A DNA stretch of 64,000 nucleotides from Stenotrophomonas sp. VV52 (GCF_002893095.1 NZ_PKQQ01000008.1:145460-209459), one strand, 5' to 3'. Shown: positions 25,341 to 34,329, counted from the first letter of the stretch. Notes: generated by a model from the sequence alone, not told the origin. Program-made: numbers and translations.

Positions 25341-25904
25341 TTAGATCTTGCCGACCAGGTCCAGCGACGGGGTCAGGGTCTTTTCGCCTTCCTTCCACTT
25401 GGCCGGGCAGACCTGGTTCGGGTTGGCGGCGGTGAACTGGGCAGCCTTCAGCTTGCGCAGGGTCTCGGAGACGTCACGGGCGATCTCGTTGGAGTGGATC
25501 TCCAGGGTCTTGATCACGCCTTCCGGGTTGATGATGAAGGTGCCGCGCAGGGCCAGGCCTTCTTCTGCAATGTGCACGCCGAAGGCGTTGGTCAGCTGGT
25601 GGGTCGGGTCGCCGACCAGCGGGAACTGGGCCTTGCCGACGGCCGGCGAGGTTTCGTGCCACACCTTGTGCGAGAAGTGGGTGTCGGTGGTGACGATGTA
25701 GACCTCGGCGCCGGCCTTCTTGAACTCGGCGTAATGGTCGGCGGCGTCTTCGATCTCGGTCGGGCAGTTGAAGGTGAAGGCGGCCGGCATGAAGATCAGG
25801 ACGGACCACTGGCCCTTCAGGGTGGCGTCGGAAACCTTGATGAACTCGCCGTTCTGGTAGGCGTTGGCTTCAAACGGCTTGATCTGGGTGTTGATGAGCG
25901 ACAT
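25341..25904 (-). CDS. ahpC: Alkyl hydroperoxide reductase subunit C (2-Cys peroxiredoxin)
   Basis: 187 residues. AhpC reduces H2O2 and organic peroxides. The peroxidatic cysteine is Cys47 in FTFNCPTE and the resolving cysteine is Cys166 in QVCPAKW, the canonical positions. SVLIFMPAAFTF and the GLALRGTFIINPEG block (sensitive GG(L/V)G-type loop region) are present. GAGGAAA precedes the ATG. An OxyR site lies about 75-110 bases upstream. Confidence 0.98.
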   Translation of the reverse strand: MSLINTQIKPFEANAYQNGEFIKVSDATLKGQWSVLIFMPAAFTFNCPTEIEDAADHYAEFKKAGAEVYIVTTDTHFSHKVWHETSPAVGKAQFPLVGDPTHQLTNAFGVHIAEEGLALRGTFIINPEGVIKTLEIHSNEIARDVSETLRKLKAAQFTAANPNQVCPAKWKEGEKTLTPSLDLVGKI

Positions 25905-26246
25905 CGAATTTCCTCGTGGTGAAGGGGGATGGGTGAAGCGACCAACACAGGTTAGCGGCTTGCTTCCGATAAGGAAAATGCATTGATTCCATCAAATCGA
26001 TAGGCACAGTCTATTGAAATGGGCTGATCCCCGAATGAACGGTGCGACCGTTTCAGGGCAGAAGGCTTGCGCTGCAAGGGTTCCTGGAAAATCGGGGGCG
26101 TCAGCGCTGATAGCCATTGCTTATCCGTGTGATGGCCAGGCTGAACAGCCTTTCAGGCGGGTGGGCACGCTGCGACACCGTGTCGCGGTGGTCGGGCGAT
26201 GCCGTCATTGGCCTACACTGCGCCCCCACCGTCACCCAGGCCCGAC
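25905..26246. other. Intergenic region between divergent ahpC and prmC
   Basis: About 340 bases, AT-richer in the part nearest ahpC. It holds the OxyR operator described separately and must contain the ahpC promoter (minus strand) and a promoter for prmC (plus strand). I could not place convincing -35/-10 boxes. A short open frame from 26014 has no coding character. Confidence 0.6.
25978..26014. promoter_or_regulatory. OxyR operator upstream of ahpC
   Basis: The OxyR consensus is four ATAG/CTAT elements spaced by seven bases. Here ATGC-N7-CCAT-N7-ATAG-N7-CTAT is found, with the last two elements (ATAG 26000-26003, CTAT 26011-26014) perfect and the first two partial. It lies upstream of ahpC on the minus strand, and oxyR is encoded in the same cluster. 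Confidence 0.8.
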
Positions 26247-27104
26247 ATGACCCTCGCCCCCCAGGAGATCCGCCATCTGCTCGCCGACGCTGCCCGCGAC
26301 CTGCCGGGGGTGGAGGGCCGGCATGAGGCCGAGCTGCTGCTGCTGCACGTGCTGGGGCGGGAGCGTGGCTGGCTGTTCGCGCACGCGACGGACCTGATCG
26401 ACCCGGCCAGCGCGGCGGCCTTTGCGGGTCTGTTGCAGCGCCGCCTGGCGGGTGAGCCGGTGGCCTACCTGCTGGGCCGGCGCGGGTTCTGGACGCTGGA
26501 CCTGGCGGTCAGTCCGGACACGCTGATTCCGCGCCCGGAAACGGAGCGGCTGGTGGAGCTGGCGCTGGAGCGGCTGCCGGAAGACACGCCATTGCGGGTG
26601 GCCGACCTGGGCACGGGCAGCGGGGCGATCGCGCTGGCGCTGGCCAGCGAGCGGCCGCAGGCGCGGGTGCTGGCGACGGACATGAGCGCGGGGGCGCTGG
26701 CGGTGGCGTCCGGCAATGCGCGCGCGCATGGGCTGGACAATGTGGCGTTCCGCGAGGGCAGCTGGCATGCGCCGCTGGCGGGGGAGCGTTTCGATCTGAT
26801 TGCGAGCAACCCGCCGTACATCGCCAGTGGCGATCCGCACCTGATGCGGGGGGACCTGCGTTTCGAGCCGGCCAGTGCGCTGGCGTCGGGCGACGATGGA
26901 CTGGACGACATCCGGGTGATCATCGAGGGCGCGCAGGCACACCTGCTGCCGGGCGGCTGGTTGCTGCTGGAGCACGGCTGGGACCAGGGCGGGGCGATCC
27001 GCGCGCTGCTGGATGCGGCGGGGTTCGTGGAGGTCGCCACGGCGGTGGACCTGGAACAGCGCGACCGGGTGAGCCTGGGCCGCCGGCCGGCAACGTTAGA
27101 ATGA
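26247..27104 (+). CDS. prmC: Peptide chain release factor N(5)-glutamine methyltransferase
   Basis: 285 residues. PrmC (HemK) methylates the glutamine of the GGQ motif in release factors; RF1, a substrate, is encoded in this window at 49465. An N-terminal helical domain (about 1-85) is followed by a Rossmann methyltransferase with [16 protein letters not shown] near residue 115 and the catalytic SNPPYI near 188. The start [15 protein letters not shown] at 26247 matches the family; an upstream in-frame start at 26199 gives a Pro-rich leader. Confidence 0.95.
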   Translation: MTLAPQEIRHLLADAARDLPGVEGRHEAELLLLHVLGRERGWLFAHATDLIDPASAAAFAGLLQRRLAGEPVAYLLGRRGFWTLDLAVSPDTLIPRPETERLVELALERLPEDTPLRVADLGTGSGAIALALASERPQARVLATDMSAGALAVASGNARAHGLDNVAFREGSWHAPLAGERFDLIASNPPYIASGDPHLMRGDLRFEPASALASGDDGLDDIRVIIEGAQAHLLPGGWLLLEHGWDQGGAIRALLDAAGFVEVATAVDLEQRDRVSLGRRPATLE

Positions 27105-27159
27105 TGGACCGCTGCGGCTGGTTGCCGGGCGGGCTGTCATTCCACCTGGAGCTTCGCCC

Positions 27160-28104
27160 ATGCGCACGCTGTATCCCGCGATCACCCCTTACGACGTTGG
27201 CAGCCTGAAGGTCGACGACCGGCACACGCTGTATTTCGAGCAGTGCGGCAATCCGCACGGCAAGCCGGTGGTGATGCTGCATGGCGGGCCGGGCGGCGGC
27301 TGCAGCGACAAGATGCGGCAGTTCCATGATCCTGCGAAGTACCGGATCATCCTGTTCGACCAGCGCGGTGCGGGCCGTTCGACACCGCACGCGGACCTGG
27401 TGGACAACACGACGTGGGACCTGGTGGCGGACATCGAGAAGCTGCGCGAGCACCTGAAGGTGGAGCGCTGGCAGGTGTTCGGCGGAAGCTGGGGGTCGAC
27501 GCTGGCGCTGGCGTATGCGCAGGCGCATCCGCAGTGCGTGACCGAGCTGGTGCTGCGCGGGATCTTCATGCTGCGCCGCTGGGAACTGGAGTGGTTCTAC
27601 CAGGAAGGGGCGAACCGTCTGTTCCCGGATGCGTGGGAACACTACCTGGCGCCGATCCCGGCGGTGGAGCGGCACGATCTGATTTCGGCCTTCCACCGTC
27701 GCCTGACCAGCGACGACGAAGCGACGCGGTTGGCGGCGGCGAAGGCATGGAGTGTGTGGGAGGGGGCGACCAGTTTCCTGCACGTGGATGCGGACTTCGT
27801 GAACAGCCATGAAGACCCGCGCTTCGCGCTGGCGTTCGCGCGCATCGAGAACCATTACTTCGTCAACGGCGGTTTCTTCGAAGTCGAAGAGCAGCTGCTG
27901 CGCGACGCGCACAAGATCGCCGACATCCCGGGCGTGATCGTGCACGGCCGTTACGACGTCGTTTGCCCGCTGCAGAACGCCTGGGAACTGCACAAGGCCT
28001 GGCCGAAGTCGACGCTCGAAATCAGCCCTGCCTCTGGCCATTCGGCATTCGAAGCCGAAAACATCGACGCGCTGGTGCGCGCGACGGATCGTTTTGCAGG
28101 TTGA
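27160..28104 (+). CDS. pip: Proline iminopeptidase
   Basis: 314 residues of the alpha/beta hydrolase S33 family; removes N-terminal proline from small peptides. Oxyanion motif LHGGPGGGCSD at residues 40-50, then the nucleophile elbow GGSWGS with Ser110. The acid is in GRYDVVCP near residue 265 and the histidine in SPASGHSAFE near 294. The length and MRTLYPAITPY start match the bacterial monomeric enzymes. There is no signal peptide, so it is cytoplasmic. Confidence 0.95.
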   Translation: MRTLYPAITPYDVGSLKVDDRHTLYFEQCGNPHGKPVVMLHGGPGGGCSDKMRQFHDPAKYRIILFDQRGAGRSTPHADLVDNTTWDLVADIEKLREHLKVERWQVFGGSWGSTLALAYAQAHPQCVTELVLRGIFMLRRWELEWFYQEGANRLFPDAWEHYLAPIPAVERHDLISAFHRRLTSDDEATRLAAAKAWSVWEGATSFLHVDADFVNSHEDPRFALAFARIENHYFVNGGFFEVEEQLLRDAHKIADIPGVIVHGRYDVVCPLQNAWELHKAWPKSTLEISPASGHSAFEAENIDALVRATDRFAG

Positions 28105-28127
28105 TTGCGGCTTTGCTTGAAATCGCG

Positions 28128-28150
28128 GTAGAGCCAGGCCCTGCCTGGCT
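28128..28150 (+). repeat. SMAG repeat after pip, first unit
   Basis: GTAGAGCCAGGCCCTGCCTG followed by GCT. A second unit, GTGTCGCCGGGCTCTGCCCG plus GCT, lies at 28173-28195 and is followed by the linker CTGCTGTTGGATTCAGGCGA and Y-element copy C. Confidence 0.75.
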
Positions 28151-28172
28151 GCTTTTGGGATCGCACCGCACC

Positions 28173-28195
28173 CGTGTCGCCGGGCTCTGCCCGGC
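28173..28195 (+). repeat. SMAG-like repeat after pip, second unit
   Basis: A stem-loop GCCGGGCTCTGCCCGGC whose head is GTGTC instead of GTAG. It abuts the linker hairpin of Y-element copy C. Confidence 0.65.
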
Positions 28196-28245
28196 TGCTG
28201 TTGGATTCAGGCGAACAGCTGCAGGTTGCGAGGTTCCCCTTGTCA

Positions 28246-28351
28246 GGGCCGTCGGGTGCGGGTTTGTGGGGGACGCCGTAAATGCATCCATGTAGGCTCA
28301 TCGCCGCATCCATGCGGCTCGTGCCCCCTCAAACCCACCCCCGCCGACCCT
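28246..28351 (-). repeat. Y-element copy C
   Basis: Minus-strand core: GCCGCATGGATGCGGC, GATGAGCCTACATGGATGCA and TTTACGGCGT, enclosed by the GGGTTTGAGGGGG / CCCCCACAAACCC arms. Near-identical to copy A. Confidence 0.75.
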
Positions 28352-28431
28352 TCGAAAGTGTGTCGCGGGCCAGGGGAAAAGCGGGTGTGTCGACCGATGG
28401 TCGACACGAATGCGTGCTTTGACGGTTTACG

Positions 28432-28455
28432 GGGACACGCATGGCGTGTCACTAC
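28432..28455 (-). repeat. SMAG/REP-like palindrome, GACACGC type
   Basis: On the minus strand GTAGTGACACGCCATGCGTG plus TCC. Two further small palindromes lie nearby: GTGTCGACCGATGGTCGACAC (about 28385-28405) and GTCGGCCAACGGCCGAC (about 28543-28559). Confidence 0.65.
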
Positions 28456-28596
28456 GGGCATGCTCCGGTAGGGTTGGTTCCCAAACAACCGCCGTCGACA
28501 AATCAACGCCCTTTAACGACTGACAAACGAGCAGACTCAACGCGTCGGCCAACGGCCGACATCGGCGTTTCCCCAGGCCACCGACGCCCTATCGAG

Positions 28597-28700
28597 GGGT
28601 CGGCGGGTGGGGGGTACGGGACCGTGAAGGCACATGGATGTGCCGCCCGAGCCTAACGGGAGATTTAAGGCGTGTCCCGTACCCCCCGCCCGCCGGCCCC
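28597..28700 (+). repeat. Y-element copy D (divergent arms)
   Basis: Outer arms GGCGGGTGGGGGGTACGGGA and TCCCGTACCCCCCGCCCGCC pair almost perfectly but differ from copies A-C. Hairpin 1 is GGCACATGGATGTGCC; hairpin 2 is GCCTAACGGGAGATTTAAGGC, where the CATGG core is lost but closing pairs persist. It is flanked by the usual CCGACGCCC..GGGGTCGG stem, the linker and a SMAG. Confidence 0.7.
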
Positions 28701-28748
28701 ACACCAGGGAACGCCTCAGTCGAGGGCTGTTCGCCTGAATCCAACAGC

Positions 28749-28771
28749 AGCCGGGCAGAGCCCGGCTCTAC
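28749..28771 (-). repeat. SMAG repeat (GTAGAGCCGGGCT type)
   Basis: On the minus strand GTAGAGCCGGGCTCTGCCCG plus GCT, preceded by the linker GGCTGTTCGCCTGAATCCAA and CAGC. It ends about 12 bases from the stop of the convergent formylglutamate amidohydrolase-like gene. Confidence 0.8.
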
Positions 28772-28783
28772 CGGCAACAGCGA

Positions 28784-29578
28784 CTACAGCGCAGTCAACT
28801 GAAGCTCCAACGCACCAAACACCCGCGCCAACCGCTCGGCCCAGGCGTGTTGCCCGGCCGCATCCGCAATCAGGTCCTGCCGGATCTCCAGCTCCACATG
28901 CACCAGCCCACGGCCTTCGCCATGCACCGGCACCGCGTAATCGCTGGTGCTGCTGACCGAGTAGGGTTCGTTGTCGCCCACCACCAGATCGCCTTCATCG
29001 CGCAACGCCTGCAACAGCGCATGCGCGAACCGCGTGTCGCGGTGGTACAGCACGCCCGCATGCCACGGACGCTGCATGCCGTTCATCGCCGGCGTGAAGC
29101 TGTGCATCATCACCAGCAGGGTGGGGCGGTGGGCGCTTGTGCGCGCTGAAAGTTCCGCCTCGATGCGCGCGTGGTACGGCGCATGGATTGCGTCGATGCG
29201 CTGCTGGCGTTGCGCATCGGAAAGACCCGCATTGCCCGGAATCGCCGTGCCATCGCTGACCTCCGGCATCAGCGTGGGCGACGCCAGTGGCCGGTTGCAG
29301 TCGATCAGCAGGCGCGAATACGTCTGCTCGATCGCCCACGCATCCAGCCGCTCCGACAGCGCACGCGTGACCCCGGCGATCCCGATGTCCCAGCCGATGT
29401 GGCGATCCAGCTCCGCCTGCGGCAGGCCCAGGCCCTGCAGCGAACGCGGCACCTGCTGGCCTGCATGGTCGGCCAGCAATACATACGGCGAAGCGCCCTT
29501 GGCCCGGTGGATCGTGTAGATCGCCGGATCCTCGCTGCCCAGCAACGCCGGCAGCGCGTGCTCGCCCGAATCAGCCAC
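28784..29578 (-). CDS. N-formylglutamate amidohydrolase-family protein
   Basis: 264 residues starting at GTG (29578). Family pieces are VLLADHAGQQVPRSL with the metal histidine near residue 37, HIGWDIGIAGV near 60, SRLLIDCNRP near 88, and LLVMMHSFTPAMNG near 155. HutG-type members hydrolyse N-formylglutamate in histidine breakdown, but no hut genes are near, so the substrate is open. It overlaps the NUDIX gene upstream by a few bases. Confidence 0.85.
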   Translation of the reverse strand: MADSGEHALPALLGSEDPAIYTIHRAKGASPYVLLADHAGQQVPRSLQGLGLPQAELDRHIGWDIGIAGVTRALSERLDAWAIEQTYSRLLIDCNRPLASPTLMPEVSDGTAIPGNAGLSDAQRQQRIDAIHAPYHARIEAELSARTSAHRPTLLVMMHSFTPAMNGMQRPWHAGVLYHRDTRFAHALLQALRDEGDLVVGDNEPYSVSSTSDYAVPVHGEGRGLVHVELEIRQDLIADAAGQHAWAERLARVFGALELQLTAL

Positions 29579-30122
29579 GGGGCGTGCCGTCCAGGTGGTG
29601 CTCGATCATCCACAGGCCCGCCCACAGCTTCGCGTCCAGCTGGTAACCCTGGCCCATCTTCTCCACCAGCCATGCCGCCGCGCGGGCGCGCGGAATCTCG
29701 TGCACCGTGATGTCTTCGCTGGCATCGCCACCGCCTTCGCCGACCTTGCGCAGGTCGGTGGCGCGCACGAACGCGATCTTCTCGCTGCTCGCGCCCGACG
29801 AGGTCGGCCCGATCATCAGCACCTCCGCGTGTTCCGCAGTCCAGCCGGTCTCTTCCTCCAGCTCGCGCACCGCAGACACTTCAATCGATTCGCCCGCATC
29901 GATGTCGCCGACCAGCCCGGCCGGCATCTCGATGGTCCTCGCCTGCAACGGCACCCGGAACTGCTCCACGAACAGCACGTTGTCGTCCGGCGTGACCGCG
30001 ATGATGATCGCCGCCAGCCCGCCGGCGTGGGTGCGCTCGCTGTATTCCCAGCTGCCGCGCACCACCATGCGCTGGTACTTGCCTTCGTAGACGACCTTCG
30101 GGGCTTGCGTGTTGGGACTCAT
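29571..30122 (-). CDS. NUDIX hydrolase (ADP-ribose/NDP-sugar pyrophosphatase-like)
   Basis: 183 residues. The Nudix box GDIDAGESIEVSAVRELEEETGW lies near residues 72-94 with the REXXEE core as RELEEE. MPAGLVGD just before it and the VLFVEQFRVPLQARTIEMPAG region resemble the NudF/NudE ADP-ribose and nucleotide-sugar hydrolases. The start MSPNTQAPKVVYEGKYQRM at 30122 overlaps the exonuclease stop by four bases. Confidence 0.88.
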   Translation of the reverse strand: MSPNTQAPKVVYEGKYQRMVVRGSWEYSERTHAGGLAAIIIAVTPDDNVLFVEQFRVPLQARTIEMPAGLVGDIDAGESIEVSAVRELEEETGWTAEHAEVLMIGPTSSGASSEKIAFVRATDLRKVGEGGGDASEDITVHEIPRARAAAWLVEKMGQGYQLDAKLWAGLWMIEHHLDGTPRG

Positions 30123-31060
30123 GCGAACTCGCTGGCAGGTGAGGAATGGTCGGACAGGCCGGCCGCCGCGAACAGCCGGCGCCGGGTCAGCGGGCCGAAG
30201 CGCAGCGCGTCGCACAGGCCCTGCAGCATCTGCGCGTCGGCGCTGGCGCGGCTGAAATCGGCCTGCGTCGCGTCCAGCGGCGCATCCAGCGCGATCGTGG
30301 TCAGCTGACGCCACAGCAGCGCGTGCTCGCGCTGCTCGCGCAGCCGCACCGCCATCTGCGCCGCGCCGCGCAGGCGCAGGAAGGGCACTTCGTCCAGTCG
30401 TTCGTACAGGATGTCCAGGCTGCCGAAGTGGGCCAGCAGCACCGCGGCCGACTTCGCGCCGACCCCGGTCACGCCCGGGATGTTGTCCACCGCATCGCCG
30501 CACAGCGCCAGGTAGTCCGCGATCTGGTGCGCATGCACGCCGTGGCGTGCCTTGACCCCGGCCATGCCCCAGCGCTGGTTGCGCGCGTAATCCCACTGTT
30601 CGTCATGCTCGAACAGCAGCTGCGAAAGGTCCTTGTCGGCCGAGACGATCACCCCGCGCATGCCGGCCGGGCGGCGCGCATGCAGGGCGCTGCCGATCAG
30701 ATCGTCCGCTTCGTATTCGTGGTGGGCCAGCACCGCCAGGCCCAGCGCGCTGCACAGGGCCTTGCAATGCGCGAACTGGCGGCGCAGCGCTTCCGGCGCC
30801 GGATCGCGGTTGGCCTTGTAGGCCGCATACAGGCCATGCCGGAAGCAGCTGTCCAGCGCCTCGTCGAAGGCAATGGCGATGTGCTGCGGGCGCTCGCGCT
30901 CGAGCAGGTCGAGCAGGAACCGGGCAAAACCGTGCACGGCGTTGGTCGGCCAGCCCTGCTGGTCCTGGAACTCGTCCGGCATCGAATGCCAGGCGCGGAA
31001 GACGTACAGGCTGGCGTCGACCAGGTACAGCGGCGTGCGCACGGGAACGAGGTCGGACAC
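30119..31060 (-). CDS. 5'-3' exonuclease (Pol I N-terminal type, FEN/ExoIX-like)
   Basis: 313 residues from GTG 31060. It corresponds to the 5' nuclease domain of DNA polymerase I standing alone, and would act on flaps or RNA primers. Metal-binding acidic residues are in YLVDASLYVFRAWH, AIAFDEALDSCFRH, YEADDLIGSALHA, VIVSADKDLSQLL and CGDAVDNIPGVTGVGAKSAA (the H3TH region near residue 195). It directly follows the nitroreductase gene, without a gap, and overlaps the NUDIX gene. Confidence 0.9.
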   Translation of the reverse strand: MSDLVPVRTPLYLVDASLYVFRAWHSMPDEFQDQQGWPTNAVHGFARFLLDLLERERPQHIAIAFDEALDSCFRHGLYAAYKANRDPAPEALRRQFAHCKALCSALGLAVLAHHEYEADDLIGSALHARRPAGMRGVIVSADKDLSQLLFEHDEQWDYARNQRWGMAGVKARHGVHAHQIADYLALCGDAVDNIPGVTGVGAKSAAVLLAHFGSLDILYERLDEVPFLRLRGAAQMAVRLREQREHALLWRQLTTIALDAPLDATQADFSRASADAQMLQGLCDALRFGPLTRRRLFAAAGLSDHSSPASEFA

Positions 31061-31636
31061 TCAGCCCACCCAGTCCTGCAGCAGCGCGGCCGGGTCCGGG
31101 CGCTCGCGCTCGGGGACCTCGATCAGCGGCGTGCCGATGTGGATGAAGCCGGCGATGCGCTCATGTTCGGCCAGGCCCAGGTGAGCATGCACGGCCGGGT
31201 CGAAGGCCATCCACGCGGTCAGCCACTGCGCGCCGAAGCCAAGCGCCTGCGCCGCCTGCAGCAGGGCGAAGCAGACGCAGGCGGCGGTCATCAGCTGCTC
31301 CTGCTCGGGCACCTTGGGGCTGGGCGTGGGGCTGGCGATGACGGTGATGATCAGCGGGGCGTGCGAAAAGCGCTGGCGGTCCTTGTCCACCTGGGCCTCG
31401 GACGCGGTCGGGTCGCGCTCGCGGCTGCGCCGGGCCAGGAACTCGCCCAGGCTGTGGCGGGCGTCGCCGGCAATGCGCAGGAAGCGGAACGGGACCCGCT
31501 TGCCGTGGTCGGGCACGCGCACGGCCGAGGCCAGCATCCGCTGCAGGGTCGCCGGGTCCGGTCCGGGGGCGCCCAGTTGCAGGGCGGGGACCGAACGGCG
31601 GGCGTCCAGGGCGTGCAGCGCGGGGGAGTCGAGCAT
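31061..31636 (-). CDS. Nitroreductase-family protein (YdjA-like)
   Basis: 191 residues of the FMN-dependent nitroreductase fold. FMN-binding pieces are ARRSVPALQL near residue 9, VRVPDHGKRVPFRFLRI near 37, and FGAQWLTAWMAFDPAVHAHLGL near 130 with GFIHIGTP. The short YdjA-type architecture fits. The natural substrate is unknown. The start MLDSPALHALDARRS at 31636 was preferred over a longer frame to 31705. Confidence 0.85.
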   Translation of the reverse strand: MLDSPALHALDARRSVPALQLGAPGPDPATLQRMLASAVRVPDHGKRVPFRFLRIAGDARHSLGEFLARRSRERDPTASEAQVDKDRQRFSHAPLIITVIASPTPSPKVPEQEQLMTAACVCFALLQAAQALGFGAQWLTAWMAFDPAVHAHLGLAEHERIAGFIHIGTPLIEVPERERPDPAALLQDWVG

Positions 31637-31967
31637 GGGATCACGGGTCAGGCATTGGAGTGGCTGAGTATAGTCGCGGCGGTTTGTGACACGGCTTTGG
31701 GCCATCGCCGGCCCATTTGCGACAAAGTGTGATGAACCGCACTTAATTAGTGGGCTTCCTTCAGATCCCTGTACTCGCTTCCAACCCCCGCTGGCCTTAC
31801 GATACGAGACCTGTCAGTACCCCGGTCATGAGGTTGAAAGTGCGGACTGAATCACTGTCCCGCACGGGCGGGGCGTCCTACCATCCGTGTGCTGGCGTCT
31901 TGGGGACGCCCGCTCCGGTCTTATCCATGCTGCATCCTGTACCAGCGAGGGTGGGGAGCCTTTTCGC
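31637..31967. other. Intergenic region between divergent nitroreductase and DUF1631 genes
   Basis: About 330 bases that must hold two divergent promoters. I see an AT-rich patch around 31735-31750 (ACTTAATTAGTG), and an imperfect palindrome around GGGCCATCGCCGGCCC (31698-31713), but no confident -35/-10 pair or regulator site. No coding content is supported. Confidence 0.5.
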
Positions 31968-34277
31968 ATGATCGCCACGCCCACCAATCCGGGGCAACCG
32001 GGTCGCGACCCGGCGCTGTTGAAGCTTGCGCGCGAGGCTGCCCTGCCGGGACTGGCCGAGTCGTTCGCGACCGTGCTGGCACGCTTCGACGACGTGCTGT
32101 TCGACCGCGCCGGCACCGCCGGTGCGTCGCAGCTGCTGTTCCTGGATGGCATGCGCGAACTGCGTCGGCGCCGCGAGGAGATCGTGGCCGGGTTCCGTGG
32201 CCACCTGGCGCAGGCCTGGGAGGCGCTGGAGCGCGGCGAGCCGCTGTCGGCCGAAGCGACCCTGGCCGGCCAGGTCGAGGAAGGGCTGAGCCTGGTCCCC
32301 GAACACGTGCTGGAATCGCGGCTGGCGGTGCGCAACTTCGCCACCGTGCTGCTGCGCGACTGGAAGCCGGTGCTGGGCCGGCTCGACCGCCGCCTGGGCT
32401 GGATCGCCGGGGGCCTGGAGCTGGACGCGGACAGCAATCCGATCAGCCCGGAGCATATCGGCGTGGCCATCCATGAGGCGTTCGCCGTCTGCGAACTGGC
32501 CCCGGAAGTGCGCCTGGTGCTGATCAAGCTGTGCGAGCGCGACCTGCACGGGCCGATCGGCAAGCGTTACGAGAAGCTGGACGAACAACTGGCCGCCGCC
32601 GGGGTGATGCCGCAGATGGCCGCACCGCGTCGCGCGGCGCCGCGCCCGCCGTCGCCGCGGCAGGAGCTGGATGATCTGGTCGACGCGCTGGAAAACCAGC
32701 AGGCGGCTGCCGACGACGGCGCGGCTCCGGCCTGGGCCCAGCGTTTCGCCAACCGCTGGGCGGCGAGTCGCGGGCGCATGCAGTCGGCGCAGGCGGCGCA
32801 CGAGCAGGCCGGCGATGGCGCCGATGGCATGAGCGGCAACCAGGGCATGCTGCTGGAGGCGCTGCACGAGTTGCTGCAGCAGACCCGCCATGTGCGCGAG
32901 GACGCGACCTCGGCGGCCAGTGTGGCGGTGGGCCAGCAGCGTCCGCTCAGCCAGCGCGAGATGATGTCGGTGCTGTCGTTGCTGCAGGCAACGCCTAGCG
33001 CGACGCTGCGCGCGGCGATTGGTGAAGATGGCGAGTCGCTGGCGCAGCGGCTGAAGAGCGAGGTGCTGTCCGGGGCGACCCGGCTCGGGGTGGACCCGGC
33101 GCAGGCGCGCCTGGATCCGCAGGACGAGGACGCGATCGATCTGGTCGGGATGCTGTTCGACGTGATGCTGGACGAGCGCGACCTGGAAGGCCGTTCGCGC
33201 GAGCTGATCGGTCGGCTGGTGGTGCCGTTCGTGAAGGTGGCGATGCTGGACCGCCGGATGTTCGTGCAGAAGACCCACCCGGCGCGCAAGCTGCTCAATT
33301 CGCTGGCCGAGGCCTGCGAGGGCAACACGGGCGAGAGCCAGGCCGAGCGCGTGCTGATGGGCAAGGTCGAGGAAATCATCGAGCGGCTGGTGGCGGAGTT
33401 CAATGAGAACCTGGCGATCTTCCTGACGCTGGAAGAGGAGTTCCGCGATTTCCTGACCCAGCATCGGCGGCGCATCGAGATTGCGGAGCGCCGCGCGGCG
33501 GAAACGCAGCGTGGGCAGGAAAAGCTGGAGGTGGCACGGACCCGTGCGGCCTCGGAACTGGATTGGCGGATTGCGGATACGACGCTGCCGCAGGCGATTG
33601 GCGAGTTCCTGCGCCAGCCGTGGCAGCACCACCTGACGCTGGCGGTGCTGCGCGAGGGCGACGACGGTGCGTCGGTGAGCGAGGCGCTGGCGTTGGCGGA
33701 CGGGGTGCTGGAAGAGGTCTCCGAGGCGCGCCGGCATGTGGTCGGCAAGCCGTGGCTGCAGGCGTGGCATCCGGTGCTGCGCAAGGTGTTTGCGAGCGTG
33801 GGTGTGCATGCCGACGGTGCGAGTGCGGCGATCGATACGCTGCACGATACGCTGCAGTCGATCGCCGAGTCGCGGCCAGAGCTGGAGCGTGCGCTGCCGG
33901 AGCTGCCGCAGGTGGTGTTGCCGGCGCCGCCGGCGGCGGAGAGCGCGGGGGTGGAGCTGGGCGGCAAGGTCGATGTGACCGATTTCGACAATGCCGATGC
34001 GGACCGCTTCCGTGGCCTGGAAATTGGCAGCTGGCTGGACTTCGTGGACAAGGACGGCAAGGTGCAGGCGGGCAAGCTGTCGTGGGTGAGCCCGATCTCG
34101 TCGCGCCTGCTGTTCGTGAACCGCCGCGGCGTGCGCTTCTGCGTGGCGTCGCCGGAAGAGCTGGCGGTCATGGTGCGCCTGGGTCGCCTGCGCGCGCACA
34201 TCGACGATGGCGCGTTCGACAGTGCCATGCAGGGTGTTATCGACCGGCTTGATACCAAGGGCGCTACGGTTCACTGA
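31968..34277 (+). CDS. DUF1631 domain-containing protein
   Basis: 769 residues, soluble and largely helical. An N-terminal helical domain (about 15-190) begins with LLKLAREAALPGLAESFATVLARFDDVLF. A low-complexity linker follows (about 200-225). A second long helical region (about 260-620) includes QRPLSQREMMSVLSLLQAT and VGMLFDVMLDERDLEGRSRELIGRLVVPFVKVAMLD, typical of DUF1631. The C-terminal 100 residues (GSWLDFVDKDGKVQAGKLSWVSPISSRLLFVNRRG) look like a small beta-barrel resembling PilZ-type folds. Function is not established. The start at 31968 has GGGGAG upstream. Confidence 0.85.
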   Translation: MIATPTNPGQPGRDPALLKLAREAALPGLAESFATVLARFDDVLFDRAGTAGASQLLFLDGMRELRRRREEIVAGFRGHLAQAWEALERGEPLSAEATLAGQVEEGLSLVPEHVLESRLAVRNFATVLLRDWKPVLGRLDRRLGWIAGGLELDADSNPISPEHIGVAIHEAFAVCELAPEVRLVLIKLCERDLHGPIGKRYEKLDEQLAAAGVMPQMAAPRRAAPRPPSPRQELDDLVDALENQQAAADDGAAPAWAQRFANRWAASRGRMQSAQAAHEQAGDGADGMSGNQGMLLEALHELLQQTRHVREDATSAASVAVGQQRPLSQREMMSVLSLLQATPSATLRAAIGEDGESLAQRLKSEVLSGATRLGVDPAQARLDPQDEDAIDLVGMLFDVMLDERDLEGRSRELIGRLVVPFVKVAMLDRRMFVQKTHPARKLLNSLAEACEGNTGESQAERVLMGKVEEIIERLVAEFNENLAIFLTLEEEFRDFLTQHRRRIEIAERRAAETQRGQEKLEVARTRAASELDWRIADTTLPQAIGEFLRQPWQHHLTLAVLREGDDGASVSEALALADGVLEEVSEARRHVVGKPWLQAWHPVLRKVFASVGVHADGASAAIDTLHDTLQSIAESRPELERALPELPQVVLPAPPAAESAGVELGGKVDVTDFDNADADRFRGLEIGSWLDFVDKDGKVQAGKLSWVSPISSRLLFVNRRGVRFCVASPEELAVMVRLGRLRAHIDDGAFDSAMQGVIDRLDTKGATVH

Positions 34278-34329
34278 CGGTTCTGCGCCAAGAGCCGAGA
34301 GCATTGGTTTGCAGGTTTCGCCTGGCTTG

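Noticed and set aside
26014..26250. A 78-codon open frame upstream of prmC
   Set aside because: It has no ribosome-binding site, odd composition, and overlaps the OxyR operator region; the region is better explained as promoter DNA.
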